Virus record (IMG/VR): IMGVR_UViG_3300046808_001241
Location: 1-64,000 of that record
Length of the DNA: 64,000 nucleotides
Reading direction: 5' to 3' (one strand)
Source of the DNA: a virus
Shown here: one piece after another, positions 44,849 through 53,913 of the stretch
Numbering within the stretch: position 1 is the stretch's first letter
Layout: the number at the start of each line of letters is the position of its first letter
Notes under the pieces: generated by a model
Told to the model about the DNA's origin: nothing
Databases searched by the model: none
What the model saw: only the letters and a program-made list of their open reading frames with translations
Program-made: the position numbers and the translations under genes

Positions 44849-45382
44849 ATGAGTCAAGTTCTAAAAAAACCCAAAAAGAAAAAAGTTGAAGCAATTTCAA
44901 CAGCAAAAGAAAATCAACCAAAGCGAGTTAGGAGAACTAAAGAGGAACTCAAGGATGTATATATAGATCCAATTGCAATGGAAGCTTTAATTGAAGAATA
45001 TTACGCTTCGGACATCATCTCAAATCGCTTAGCTGAAATGGTTCAAATGATCGCCGTACGATTGGGGTTAGCTCGTAACTTTTACTCTTACAGCTTCAAG
45101 ACCGAAATGCAGGGAGATGCGATTGTAAAAATGATGACGGCTTTGAGAAGAAAGCGTTTTAAATGTGGATCTGGTTATAATCCCTTTTCCTACTTTACAA
45201 AAGTGGCTTATCACGCTTTTCAAAATTGTATTAAAAAATCCAAAAAAGATTTTGAAACGTTGAAGCGCTATCAGGAGGAAATTTACGAAGATCACGTTTG
45301 TACGGGTCAAATACCTTCACGTAAAAACACACGTTATGGTGGCTCTGATGACTACACACAAAATGGACACTTCGAAGATTAA
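44849..45382 (+). CDS. 55: late-transcription sigma factor, T4 gp55-like
   Basis: 177 residues. Basic N-terminus, then YSYSFKTEMQGDAIVKMMTA and NPFSYFTKVAYHAFQNCIKK, which parallel the T4 gp55 stretches around SWKQEMIADGIEA and HAYITQACFNAFVQRIKKE. gp55 directs RNA polymerase to TATAAATA late promoters; the ATAAATAA elements in this window are its expected targets. A -10 TATACT lies about 12 nt before the ATG. Confidence 0.85.
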   Translation: MSQVLKKPKKKKVEAISTAKENQPKRVRRTKEELKDVYIDPIAMEALIEEYYASDIISNRLAEMVQMIAVRLGLARNFYSYSFKTEMQGDAIVKMMTALRRKRFKCGSGYNPFSYFTKVAYHAFQNCIKKSKKDFETLKRYQEEIYEDHVCTGQIPSRKNTRYGGSDDYTQNGHFED

Positions 45383-46427
45383 TCCAAAAAATAACAAAGT
45401 TCTTTTCTTTTCCGATTTGCATTTGGGAGTTCATCAAAATTCCCAAACTTGGCACAAAATTGCTTTGGATCTAGCCGAGTGGATTAACCAAGTCATGAAA
45501 GACAATAAGTTGAATACTATCTTTTTTGCAGGGGATGTGTTTCATGATCGTCATGAAATTGGAGTAAATACATTACACGTTGCTAAAAAGTTCTTTAATA
45601 TTCTAAAAGATTATAATATTCACATCGTGCCTGGCAACCACGATGCCTTTCTTTCATCGACCGTTGAAATTAATTCTGTAGAAATTCTGGAATCGGAAAA
45701 TATTTGCGTTTATACAAATCCGACTACACTAACGGTTGGAGAAAAATTAGTCACCTTTTGTCCGTGGAAAACTATAGTTAAAGATCTACAAAAAGTAGAC
45801 ATGTTGGTTGGCCATTTTGAAATAGCCAACTTTAAAATGAACGCAACAAAAATTTGCGATCACGGAGACAGTTCTACTGATTTGCTTGAAAAAGCTGAAG
45901 CAGTGGTTACAGGTCATTTTCATTACAGAGAACAAAGAAACTACGATGACAAGTTTGTTTTGTATTTGGGGTCGCCTTATGAAATGGATTTTGGAGATAG
46001 AAACCAACAAAAAGGAGTTTCTATTATTGACTTCGATGACAAGTTTAATGTCGAGTTTATTGAAAACGATTTAACACCAAAACATTTCCGATTAAAAATT
46101 TCTGAGCTAATACAAAAACAATATACAGATCTCCCCAATATTGTTAAAAATAATATTATAAGCGTATATGTTGATACTAAAATTGATACATTGACCTTAG
46201 ATTTATTAAACACCAAACTTACCCAATATAGTCCTCTTCAGTTTAGAACAGAATTTAACGTTTTAGATAGTGCACAAGTGGATACTAAAGATGTTAAAAA
46301 ATTATCAATTGATATAGAAACCGCTTTTCAGGAGTTTGTTGAGCACGTTGAAACTAGAGCTACTAAAAAAGAAGTGCTTGATAAATGCATAGAACTTTAT
46401 AAGTTATGTCAAACTTCCCATGAGTAA
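45363..46427 (+). CDS. 47: gp47-like Mre11-type recombination nuclease subunit
   Basis: 354 residues. Metallophosphoesterase motifs FSDLHLG, FAGDVFHDRHE, PGNHDAF, VGHFEIANF and TGHFHYRE in order. Forms the end-resection complex with the gp46-like ATPase at 52082. The start overlaps gp55; the ATG at 45348 is an alternative. Confidence 0.9.
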   Translation: MDTSKINPKNNKVLFFSDLHLGVHQNSQTWHKIALDLAEWINQVMKDNKLNTIFFAGDVFHDRHEIGVNTLHVAKKFFNILKDYNIHIVPGNHDAFLSSTVEINSVEILESENICVYTNPTTLTVGEKLVTFCPWKTIVKDLQKVDMLVGHFEIANFKMNATKICDHGDSSTDLLEKAEAVVTGHFHYREQRNYDDKFVLYLGSPYEMDFGDRNQQKGVSIIDFDDKFNVEFIENDLTPKHFRLKISELIQKQYTDLPNIVKNNIISVYVDTKIDTLTLDLLNTKLTQYSPLQFRTEFNVLDSAQVDTKDVKKLSIDIETAFQEFVEHVETRATKKEVLDKCIELYKLCQTSHE

Positions 46428-47271
46428 AAAAGAAAAAATAGGTGTTGGAATTATTACTTGTAATAGATTAAACTATCTAAAAGGATTAGTTGATACGCTA
46501 GTTTCTTGCGAGAATTTTATTGATTGTTTAGTTGTCGTAAATGATGGAACGGATCAGCCAGACTGGAAGTTACCTTATGGTGAGTGGGTCAATAACGAGC
46601 AAAACTTAGGTGTAGCTAAATCAAAAAATAAAGCTCTAAAGCATTTACTTGACGCTCAGTGCGATTTTTTCTTTTTAATTGAGGATGACATGCTCATTAA
46701 AGATCCAACCGTATTTGAGCAATATATTAATGCATTTAAGGTAAGTGGAATTCAGCATTTTAATTACGGACCTGGATCGCCTTTTAATCGCAAGCAAGCT
46801 ATAGTTAATTATGATTTGCACAACAGACATCTTCTTGACGAAAAGTCAGAGCCAAATCCTAAACTTATTGTTGATTATAAAATATGTAAGATCGCTCTAT
46901 ATGAGCATACGGTTGCAATGTTTTCGTTTTTCACTAGAGAGTTGTTAGAAAAAGGACTGGGCTTCATGCCAGAAGAATATGACAGGTGTTGGGAGCATGT
47001 AGATAGCACTTACCAAATCATCAAAGCTGGCTATCATCCGCCATTTTGGTGGTTTGCAGATATTGCAAACAGTCACGAACTTGTTGCGGAAGCTCCAGGA
47101 GCAATTGAGAATTCTTCGATTGCTAAAAACAAGGATGAATGGATGCAGCGTGTAATGGAAGGAAGGGAAATTTATAAACGTAAGCACGGACACTATCCAA
47201 ATCAACCGCCTCAACACACCAAAGAGGAGGTCATTGAAATTTTAAAACAAATTAAAACAAATGGTAAATGA
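46420..47271 (+). CDS. glycosyltransferase, GT2-like
   Basis: 283 residues. GVGIITCNRLNYLKGLVDTL, VVVNDGTD and the metal-binding FFLIEDDMLI (ED-D) define a GT-A fold. First of six sugar-transferase-like genes inserted between 47 and 46. Confidence 0.85.
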   Translation: MSKKEKIGVGIITCNRLNYLKGLVDTLVSCENFIDCLVVVNDGTDQPDWKLPYGEWVNNEQNLGVAKSKNKALKHLLDAQCDFFFLIEDDMLIKDPTVFEQYINAFKVSGIQHFNYGPGSPFNRKQAIVNYDLHNRHLLDEKSEPNPKLIVDYKICKIALYEHTVAMFSFFTRELLEKGLGFMPEEYDRCWEHVDSTYQIIKAGYHPPFWWFADIANSHELVAEAPGAIENSSIAKNKDEWMQRVMEGREIYKRKHGHYPNQPPQHTKEEVIEILKQIKTNGK

Positions 47272-48040
47272 AATTATAACTTTTGGACAAGGATATAAAC
47301 TAAGTCCTGGAATTAAAGTGTTTGTGCAAAGCGCTAAAAAAATTTGCAATAACGTGACTATTATTTGTTCTGGGCTGTCAAAAGATCTGACTGATTATCT
47401 CGAAAATAATAAAGTCAATTTAATTGATGCTAAAGAATTAGCTTTAAAGCACAATGTACAAACCAACATTTCGCCTTATACATTAAAAGTAATTTATTTT
47501 TATTTATATGTTAAAAATTACTCTTCCGCTTCCAATGTATATCTTTGTGATTTTACTGACATATATTTTCAAAAAAGTCCTTTTGATTTAATACAAAATA
47601 TAAGACCTTATGTCACTAGTGAGAATCACTTTATTTGCAATTGCGAAACTAATACAACATGGATAAAACTTTGTTATAACAATGACATTTATAACTTGCT
47701 TAAAAAATATCAAATTATAAACGGAGGCAGTATACTAGGAAACAGAGAAACTGTAGTAAATCTTCTTAAGGAAATGTGTGCTGATATGACTCAAATAATT
47801 TCAAGAATTGGAAATTATCAAAACATTGATCAAGCGTCTTTAAATAAAACCATTTATTTTGATCAGCATCGTTACAATGTGTTAAACGATTTTGAAATTA
47901 TAAATATGGCTCATTTTGGAAACGCCAAGGTGGATTTGAATAAAGAATTTATTACAATTAATGGCAATGTTCCGCATATCATTCATCAATATGACGTCAT
48001 TAAAACATTAGAAAATAATCTGTATGTCAATCATCAATAA
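47261..48040 (+). CDS. putative glycosyltransferase (GT-A, GT8-like)
   Basis: 259 residues. NVYLCDFTDIYFQKSPFDLI resembles the acidic nucleotide-sugar loop of GT8/DUF616-type enzymes, and IINGGSILGNRETVVNLL the acceptor side. Overlaps both neighbours. Confidence 0.65.
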   Translation: MVNEIITFGQGYKLSPGIKVFVQSAKKICNNVTIICSGLSKDLTDYLENNKVNLIDAKELALKHNVQTNISPYTLKVIYFYLYVKNYSSASNVYLCDFTDIYFQKSPFDLIQNIRPYVTSENHFICNCETNTTWIKLCYNNDIYNLLKKYQIINGGSILGNRETVVNLLKEMCADMTQIISRIGNYQNIDQASLNKTIYFDQHRYNVLNDFEIINMAHFGNAKVDLNKEFITINGNVPHIIHQYDVIKTLENNLYVNHQ

Positions 48041-48770
48041 TAAATTCGACGTCATTATACTTTCTTTAGCTTTAGATGATGAAAGTTTTAATACCACTAA
48101 AACATGCATAGAATCTTACATTGTCACTGCTAATGAACTGATTAATAAAATTTTTGTAGTAGAAACAAATATCGAGTTTAATCGAGATTATAAACAACCA
48201 AAAGTAGAAATCATAAAGCCCGGCAAACGATTTAACTATAACGAATTTTATAATATTGCTTTGAGTAAATGTGAAGCAGAATTTGTTATAGGACCGAACA
48301 ATGATCTTGTAATTCAACCAAATTGCATTCAAACATTGCTGAGAGAATTTCAAGCAAACAGCTGTATAAGTTCGATATCGCCAATCGATAGAGAATGGCA
48401 CAGACATACAAAGATGTATTTGCCGTTAGACAACAAACTCTATCATGGTTATGAAGTGTCGTTACATATGTTTGGATGCATTTTTGCATGCCGGCGTTCT
48501 GTTTTTAGTGAAATAGGCTTCTTAGATGAAAAGTTTTATTTCTTTTATCAAGACAATGATTATGCGATGTCTTTAGAAAGATGTGGTATTTTGCACGGAG
48601 CTCATACGGGAGCGTTAGTTAAACACCAATCTGGAAATTCTAATAAAAATGCAGAAGATAGACTCAAATATACTCCTAAAAATATGAACGAGCAGGGAGA
48701 TCTTTTAGCAAGTAAATGGTCATCAGAACCTTTTGTATCAGGAGGTTTTAAAAAATTTAAAGATTATTAA
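48024..48770 (+). CDS. glycosyltransferase, GT2-like
   Basis: 248 residues. FVIGPNNDLVIQPNCIQTLL replaces the usual D-x-D with N-N-D. FLDEKFYFFYQDNDYAMSLE is the typical GT2 catalytic region. Confidence 0.8.
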   Translation: MSIINNKFDVIILSLALDDESFNTTKTCIESYIVTANELINKIFVVETNIEFNRDYKQPKVEIIKPGKRFNYNEFYNIALSKCEAEFVIGPNNDLVIQPNCIQTLLREFQANSCISSISPIDREWHRHTKMYLPLDNKLYHGYEVSLHMFGCIFACRRSVFSEIGFLDEKFYFFYQDNDYAMSLERCGILHGAHTGALVKHQSGNSNKNAEDRLKYTPKNMNEQGDLLASKWSSEPFVSGGFKKFKDY

Positions 48771-49711
48771 TGAAAAACGTAGCATTCCACTCGAATCAAC
48801 TAGGTATACGAGGAACAGAGGTTGCTTTGTATGATTACGCTTTGTATAATGAAATAATTTTGGGAAACAAATCTTTTATTTTATCAGACAAACATAAAGA
48901 TTTACAAGCACTTAAAAAGTTTCAAGACAAGTTTAGTGTGTTCTTATACGATTCATTTGAAGACACTTTTAAATTTACTAAAGACAGAGATATAACACAT
49001 GTTTACTTTATTAAAGGCGGGGACAATGACCGTAAAGTAATCCCCAACACTAAAAATGCTATCCACGCAGTCTTTCAAGAAAAGGACTTACATGGAGATT
49101 CATACGCATACGTTTCTAAGTGGCTTGCTGAAAAGATGGACTCTCCAGAGAAGTATGTTCCGCACATCGTCACATTACCTCCTCCACTCAAAAATTATAG
49201 AAATAAGCTCGGCTTAACAGACGAACAACTTATTATAGGCCGATATGGAGGCTTAAATGAATTTGATCTGCCATTTGCTAAACAAGCCGTAATAAATGCT
49301 GCTAAAAGCCGACCTGATATCGTATTTTTATTCATGAATACAGCTGCGTTTTGCAATCAAGCAAACATTATTTTTATTGAAGGCACGTGCAATTTGCAAA
49401 ATAAATCGGATTATATTAATACTTGCGATTACATGCTTCACGCAAGACATAGAGGAGAAAGTTTTGGACTAGCTATATCCGAATTTTTGTTTCACGACAA
49501 ACCGGTTATAAGTTGGAAAAATGGTTTAGATAGAAATCATATAGAAATATTGGGAGACAAAGGTATTTGGTACGATAGTGAATATCAGCTAAATAATTTG
49601 CTTTTAAATTTAAACAAAAACGACAAACCTCGAGGTTATTACAAATCTATCGTAGATCAATTTTGTCCGGAAGTTGTAATGAAGAGATTTGATCAAGTCT
49701 TTCTTCGATGA
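48770..49711 (+). CDS. glycosyltransferase, GT4-like
   Basis: 313 residues, GT-B type. LGIRGTEVALYDYA at the N-terminus and YMLHARHRGESFGLAISEFL (E-x7-E-like) at the C-terminus. Start shares 1 nt with the previous stop. Confidence 0.8.
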   Translation: MKNVAFHSNQLGIRGTEVALYDYALYNEIILGNKSFILSDKHKDLQALKKFQDKFSVFLYDSFEDTFKFTKDRDITHVYFIKGGDNDRKVIPNTKNAIHAVFQEKDLHGDSYAYVSKWLAEKMDSPEKYVPHIVTLPPPLKNYRNKLGLTDEQLIIGRYGGLNEFDLPFAKQAVINAAKSRPDIVFLFMNTAAFCNQANIIFIEGTCNLQNKSDYINTCDYMLHARHRGESFGLAISEFLFHDKPVISWKNGLDRNHIEILGDKGIWYDSEYQLNNLLLNLNKNDKPRGYYKSIVDQFCPEVVMKRFDQVFLR

Positions 49712-50622
49712 AAACCATATCAATTATTGCTCCATATCGAAAGGGAGACGTATGGTCCGTTCCTTTAAGTTATTACTATGAGTTTAAACGTTTGGGGTAC
49801 AATGTTAAAATTTTTAATAACTTAAACGAGGACCAGCCTGGCATTACGCAAATGGATCCAAGAGCTTGGAACGAAGAAGGGCTACAACAATTATTAAAGG
49901 AAGCAAACGATGGAATTTTTGTACCAAATTTAATATTTCATTTTGATTTTGGCTTATATAAATCTCCTTTCCTTAACAAAAAACATTTTCCAAAAGCTTT
50001 GTGGATTTATGAATCTGGGGACGATCCGCAATGTTTTTCGTATAACTTTGAAAAAGTAAAATCGGGCAATTTTGATTTAATTATGTCTCCTGACATTAGA
50101 GCAGTAAATGAGTACAACAAGAGAGGGTTTAAAGCCGTATGGTCTCCGCACTTTGCTGACCCGCTTTTTTTAGGAGAAGAAATCGAACCAGCATATGACG
50201 CGATTACATCTAGACATTTTAGCGAACCTTTTTTTAAAGAATTAAAAGGCAGATTAGGGGAACGTTTTTTTGCCAGAGATCAATTTATAAACGAAAAAGA
50301 CCATTTACAGTTTTTAAAACAAGGCAAGATTATTGTACAGAACAGCAAGTACAAAGAAATAACCAGGAGAATATTTGAGGGTATGCTAGCCAACAGGCTC
50401 GTAATAACCGATCGTCCGGATCCAGCCACAAAAATCGATCTTATTTTTAAAGAAAATGTTGATATAGTTTATTTTGATAATATTGACGATTGTGTAAAAA
50501 AAATTAAATATTTTTCCTCAAATCAAAAAGAACTGGAGCGGATATCTAAAACTGGATACAACAAAGTTCTTAAAAACCACACTATACAAAAAAGAATCCA
50601 ACACTTAATAAAAATATTATGA
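49708..50622 (+). CDS. glycosyltransferase, CgeB/GT1-like
   Basis: 304 residues. The C-terminal EITRRIFEGMLANRLVITDR then VYFDNIDDCVKKIKYF is typical of CgeB-like GT-B proteins. ATGA overlaps on both sides. Confidence 0.75.
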   Translation: MKTISIIAPYRKGDVWSVPLSYYYEFKRLGYNVKIFNNLNEDQPGITQMDPRAWNEEGLQQLLKEANDGIFVPNLIFHFDFGLYKSPFLNKKHFPKALWIYESGDDPQCFSYNFEKVKSGNFDLIMSPDIRAVNEYNKRGFKAVWSPHFADPLFLGEEIEPAYDAITSRHFSEPFFKELKGRLGERFFARDQFINEKDHLQFLKQGKIIVQNSKYKEITRRIFEGMLANRLVITDRPDPATKIDLIFKENVDIVYFDNIDDCVKKIKYFSSNQKELERISKTGYNKVLKNHTIQKRIQHLIKIL

Positions 50623-51470
50623 AAATTTTATATCTAACCAAGGGAGATCACGTAGACTACCAAAACGATTGCTTGTTAATTGGTTTAAAAGAGCTGTTTG
50701 GTACGAGCGTTGTAGACTTTAACAAACAAGAACATAACTACACAACATATAGTGAACAAAGTGCTAGAAAATTATATGGAAAAGGAATGTCTGTTACGAA
50801 AGTTTTGCCAGATTTAGAAGTAGATAGAACTGACATTACAAGCAAGATTAAAAATCGTTATTTTGATTATATTGTTTACGGCTCAATATGGCGTTGCAAC
50901 GACTATCTTGATAAGATCTTACAATATTATCCTAAAAATCAAGTAATAGCTGTAGACGGAGAAGACGAAACAAATATACACAAGTGTTTCGATCTCGGAA
51001 TCTTGTACTTTAAAAGAGAATTACGTTTGAAGCACGAACGTCTGTTTCCTATTTCTTTTGCTATGCCTACAAACAAAGGGGTCTTTAATAAAGATAAAAT
51101 TAAACAGTTTTCGTTTATTACTCCCTTGAATAGACAAACATACATTTACGATAACGAACAAGATTATTATAAAGATTATCAAGAAGCAATGTTTGGTATT
51201 ACGCTTAAAAAAGCAGGATGGGATTGCATGAGACACTATGAGATTTTATCGAATGGTTGTATTCCGTTTTTTATAGACGTAGAAAAATGTCCGGAACTTA
51301 CAATGACTCACTTTCCTAAAACCTTATGCAAAGAAGTAAATCAAAACTTCAAAAGCTTGACGGCAGACCAAATTTATGATAAGTTTATTAATCAGTTTGA
51401 GGAACACTTTAAACAAAACAACACTACTAAGGCTCTAGCAAATTATTTTATTAACTCGATTAAATTATGA
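50619..51470 (+). CDS. putative glycosyltransferase
   Basis: 283 residues. WDCMRHYEILSNGCIPFFID resembles the acceptor/nucleotide site of exostosin- or CgeB-like GT-B enzymes. ATGA overlaps on both sides. Confidence 0.6.
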   Translation: MKILYLTKGDHVDYQNDCLLIGLKELFGTSVVDFNKQEHNYTTYSEQSARKLYGKGMSVTKVLPDLEVDRTDITSKIKNRYFDYIVYGSIWRCNDYLDKILQYYPKNQVIAVDGEDETNIHKCFDLGILYFKRELRLKHERLFPISFAMPTNKGVFNKDKIKQFSFITPLNRQTYIYDNEQDYYKDYQEAMFGITLKKAGWDCMRHYEILSNGCIPFFIDVEKCPELTMTHFPKTLCKEVNQNFKSLTADQIYDKFINQFEEHFKQNNTTKALANYFINSIKL

Positions 51471-52042
51471 AAAGATTCGATATTATTAACCATTTAATTA
51501 AAAAATACAATTACAAAACATATCTTGAAATCGGAACTCAATTTGGAGATTGTTTTAGCAACATTGATATCGAACGCAAAGTTTGCGTAGACCCAGAAAA
51601 GAGATATGACGAACTTACTCATGAAATGACATCAGACGAATTCTTTAATCAAAATTCAGAGACGTTCGACATTGTTTTTGTTGATGGCTTGCATTTAGAA
51701 GAGCAATCCACTAAGGACATTCATAATTCATTAAAATGTTTAAACGACGGAGGAGCAATAGTAATTCACGATTGTTTGCCCCATTGCGAAGAATTTATTA
51801 AAGTATGCTGGAATGGTACGGTTTTCCGTTCAATTATCGATCTTCGTTATAATAATCCTGAGCTAAGTTTACATGTAGTTGATACAGATTGTGGATGCGG
51901 AGTTATAACTAAACAACCTCCTCTTCAAGCAGTGTACAATAAAGTACCCATCGATTTAGCAAAAACGTATTACTATTACGACACGAATAAACAAGAATTA
52001 ATGAACGTAATTTCTATCGATCAGTTCGTTTCCATGCATTGA
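51467..52042 (+). CDS. class I SAM-dependent methyltransferase
   Basis: 191 residues. YLEIGTQFGDCF (motif I), FDIVFVDGLHLEE (motif IV region) and GGAIVIHDCLP are typical of Methyltransf_24 enzymes. Last gene of the glycan island; probably methylates a sugar. Confidence 0.8.
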   Translation: MKRFDIINHLIKKYNYKTYLEIGTQFGDCFSNIDIERKVCVDPEKRYDELTHEMTSDEFFNQNSETFDIVFVDGLHLEEQSTKDIHNSLKCLNDGGAIVIHDCLPHCEEFIKVCWNGTVFRSIIDLRYNNPELSLHVVDTDCGCGVITKQPPLQAVYNKVPIDLAKTYYYYDTNKQELMNVISIDQFVSMH

Positions 52043-52045
52043 AGG

Positions 52046-52078
52046 TTGAAAAACTTTTCTAATGGCTTATACTTGCTT
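52046..52078 (+). promoter_or_regulatory. sigma70-like promoter of the gp46 gene
   Basis: TTGAAA, 16-bp spacer, TATACT; about 8 nt to ATG 52082. Confidence 0.55.
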
Positions 52079-52081
52079 TAG

Positions 52082-53878
52082 ATGCGGTTTATAACATTTA
52101 AAACTCTTGAAGGGAAAAATTTTCTTTCCTTTGGAGATTCCACAGTACAGATAGAGTTAAGGCCTGGTGTTAATGCAATAATTGGCACAAACTATGACAA
52201 AGAAGACTCGAAAAACGGAGCAGGCAAATCAAGCGTAACTGAACTATTATACTATTCCTTGTATGGAACTACTCTTCGAGAAATTTCAAAGGATCATATA
52301 CAAAACAGTCTGACCAAAAAACGATGCGAGGTGTCTCTAGAGTTTGAAATTACTTCAAACAATACGGTTGATGTATATAAAATTATCAGAAAATTAAACC
52401 CAACTAAATGCACTTTAATTAAAAACGGACAAGATGTAACGAGATCTACGTTAGCTAAAACCAATGCTTTGATTCAAGAGCTGATTCACACACCAGCTAC
52501 TGTATTTCAAAATTCTGTAATAATGTCAGCAAACAACGCTTTACCATTCATGGCGTTACCAAAGACAGATAAAAGAAAGTTTATTGAGAGCGTTTTAGGT
52601 TTAGAAGTTTTTACACAAATGGTGTTAAAAGCTAGAGATGATTACAGTATTGCTAAAAAGGACTATGAAGTTGCGTATACTAAATTTGAGCAAATACAAA
52701 ACGAACTTAGCTTTAATCAAACACAATTTGATAACTACGAAAATTTAAAAATTGAAAGATTGAATAAGCTTAACGAAAAGAAAAAAACACTAACGTCGGA
52801 TATACAAAGCATCGAAACAAAAATCGTTAAGTCCAAAACGCTAACAAACGAAAAGGACAAAACTCAGCTAGAACATACCGAACAACAACTACAAAGTTTT
52901 ACCGACAAAAAAAGCAAACTACAAACAAAAATTAACACGATTCAAGCTGAGATTAATTCTGTCAATAAACAAATTAAGCAATTACAGACAAACAAAGATA
53001 ACTGTCCGACATGTTCTAGAGAATACTCCGAGGAGCATGTAGGTCATGTTTCTGAATTAATTGCAAAACACCAAGCGGATATTAAAAAATTTTTAGAAGC
53101 AGAGAATAAAATTAAAAATTCTGTACAAGATATAGATAAAGAGATCATTAGTCTTCAAGCTGTTAAAAAGATTTGCACGGAAAATATAGCAAATATAAAT
53201 CAAATTATTAACGATAATAAAACATACGAGCTTAGCATTAAACACTTGAAGTCAAATCTAAAAGATGTTGAAGAAGAAATAGAAGTTGTACATAAAGAAC
53301 AAAATAACGATCTCAAAGGAAAAATACTAACCCTTAAAACATCTGCAGAACACCTGCAACAAAAAGTAGACAAGTTGAATAACGAATTAAACGTGTTAGA
53401 AACGGTTAAATTTGTTATTTCCGAAGAAGGAATTAAATCTTTTATTGTCAAGAAAGTTCTTAAAGTTCTTAACTCAAGACTAGCATTTTATTTGAAAAAA
53501 CTTGAAGCAAATTGTTTGTGCAGATTCAACGAATTTTTTGATGAGGAAATAATTGACGAAAATACTAATCAAAAATCATACTTTAATTTTTCTGGAGGAG
53601 AACGTAAACGTATTGACTTGGCTTGTTTATTTGCGTTTGCTGATATTCGTAGATTACAAGGAGATGTTAATTTTAGTACAGTTTTTTATGACGAACTTCT
53701 TGATTCCTCGCTTGATGATAAAGGAGTGATGCTTACTCTTAGATTACTCAGAGAGCGCTTTAATGAAAATAATGAGACCTGTTATATTATTACACACAGA
53801 GGACCAGAAGTGCTGTGTAAAGCAGAGCATGTAATTCATGTCGTTAAACGCAACGGCGTTTCTACGATTCAATCATAG
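52082..53878 (+). CDS. 46: gp46-like Rad50-type SMC ATPase
   Basis: 598 residues. Walker A NGAGKSS (about 45), two long coiled coils around a zinc hook NCPTCSREY (about 307), ABC signature FSGGERKRIDLA (about 503) and Walker B VFYDELLDSSLDD. Works with gp47 in double-strand-end resection. Here it has its own promoter and is 5.6 kb away from 47. Confidence 0.92.
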   Translation: MRFITFKTLEGKNFLSFGDSTVQIELRPGVNAIIGTNYDKEDSKNGAGKSSVTELLYYSLYGTTLREISKDHIQNSLTKKRCEVSLEFEITSNNTVDVYKIIRKLNPTKCTLIKNGQDVTRSTLAKTNALIQELIHTPATVFQNSVIMSANNALPFMALPKTDKRKFIESVLGLEVFTQMVLKARDDYSIAKKDYEVAYTKFEQIQNELSFNQTQFDNYENLKIERLNKLNEKKKTLTSDIQSIETKIVKSKTLTNEKDKTQLEHTEQQLQSFTDKKSKLQTKINTIQAEINSVNKQIKQLQTNKDNCPTCSREYSEEHVGHVSELIAKHQADIKKFLEAENKIKNSVQDIDKEIISLQAVKKICTENIANINQIINDNKTYELSIKHLKSNLKDVEEEIEVVHKEQNNDLKGKILTLKTSAEHLQQKVDKLNNELNVLETVKFVISEEGIKSFIVKKVLKVLNSRLAFYLKKLEANCLCRFNEFFDEEIIDENTNQKSYFNFSGGERKRIDLACLFAFADIRRLQGDVNFSTVFYDELLDSSLDDKGVMLTLRLLRERFNENNETCYIITHRGPEVLCKAEHVIHVVKRNGVSTIQS

Positions 53879-53896
53879 ACAAATATCAATCTATCC

Positions 53897-53905
53897 TTTA
53901 AATAA
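53897..53905 (+). promoter_or_regulatory. T4-type late promoter element
   Basis: TTTAAATAA, 8 nt before ATG 53914. Confidence 0.65.
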
Positions 53906-53913
53906 ACTTTTAT

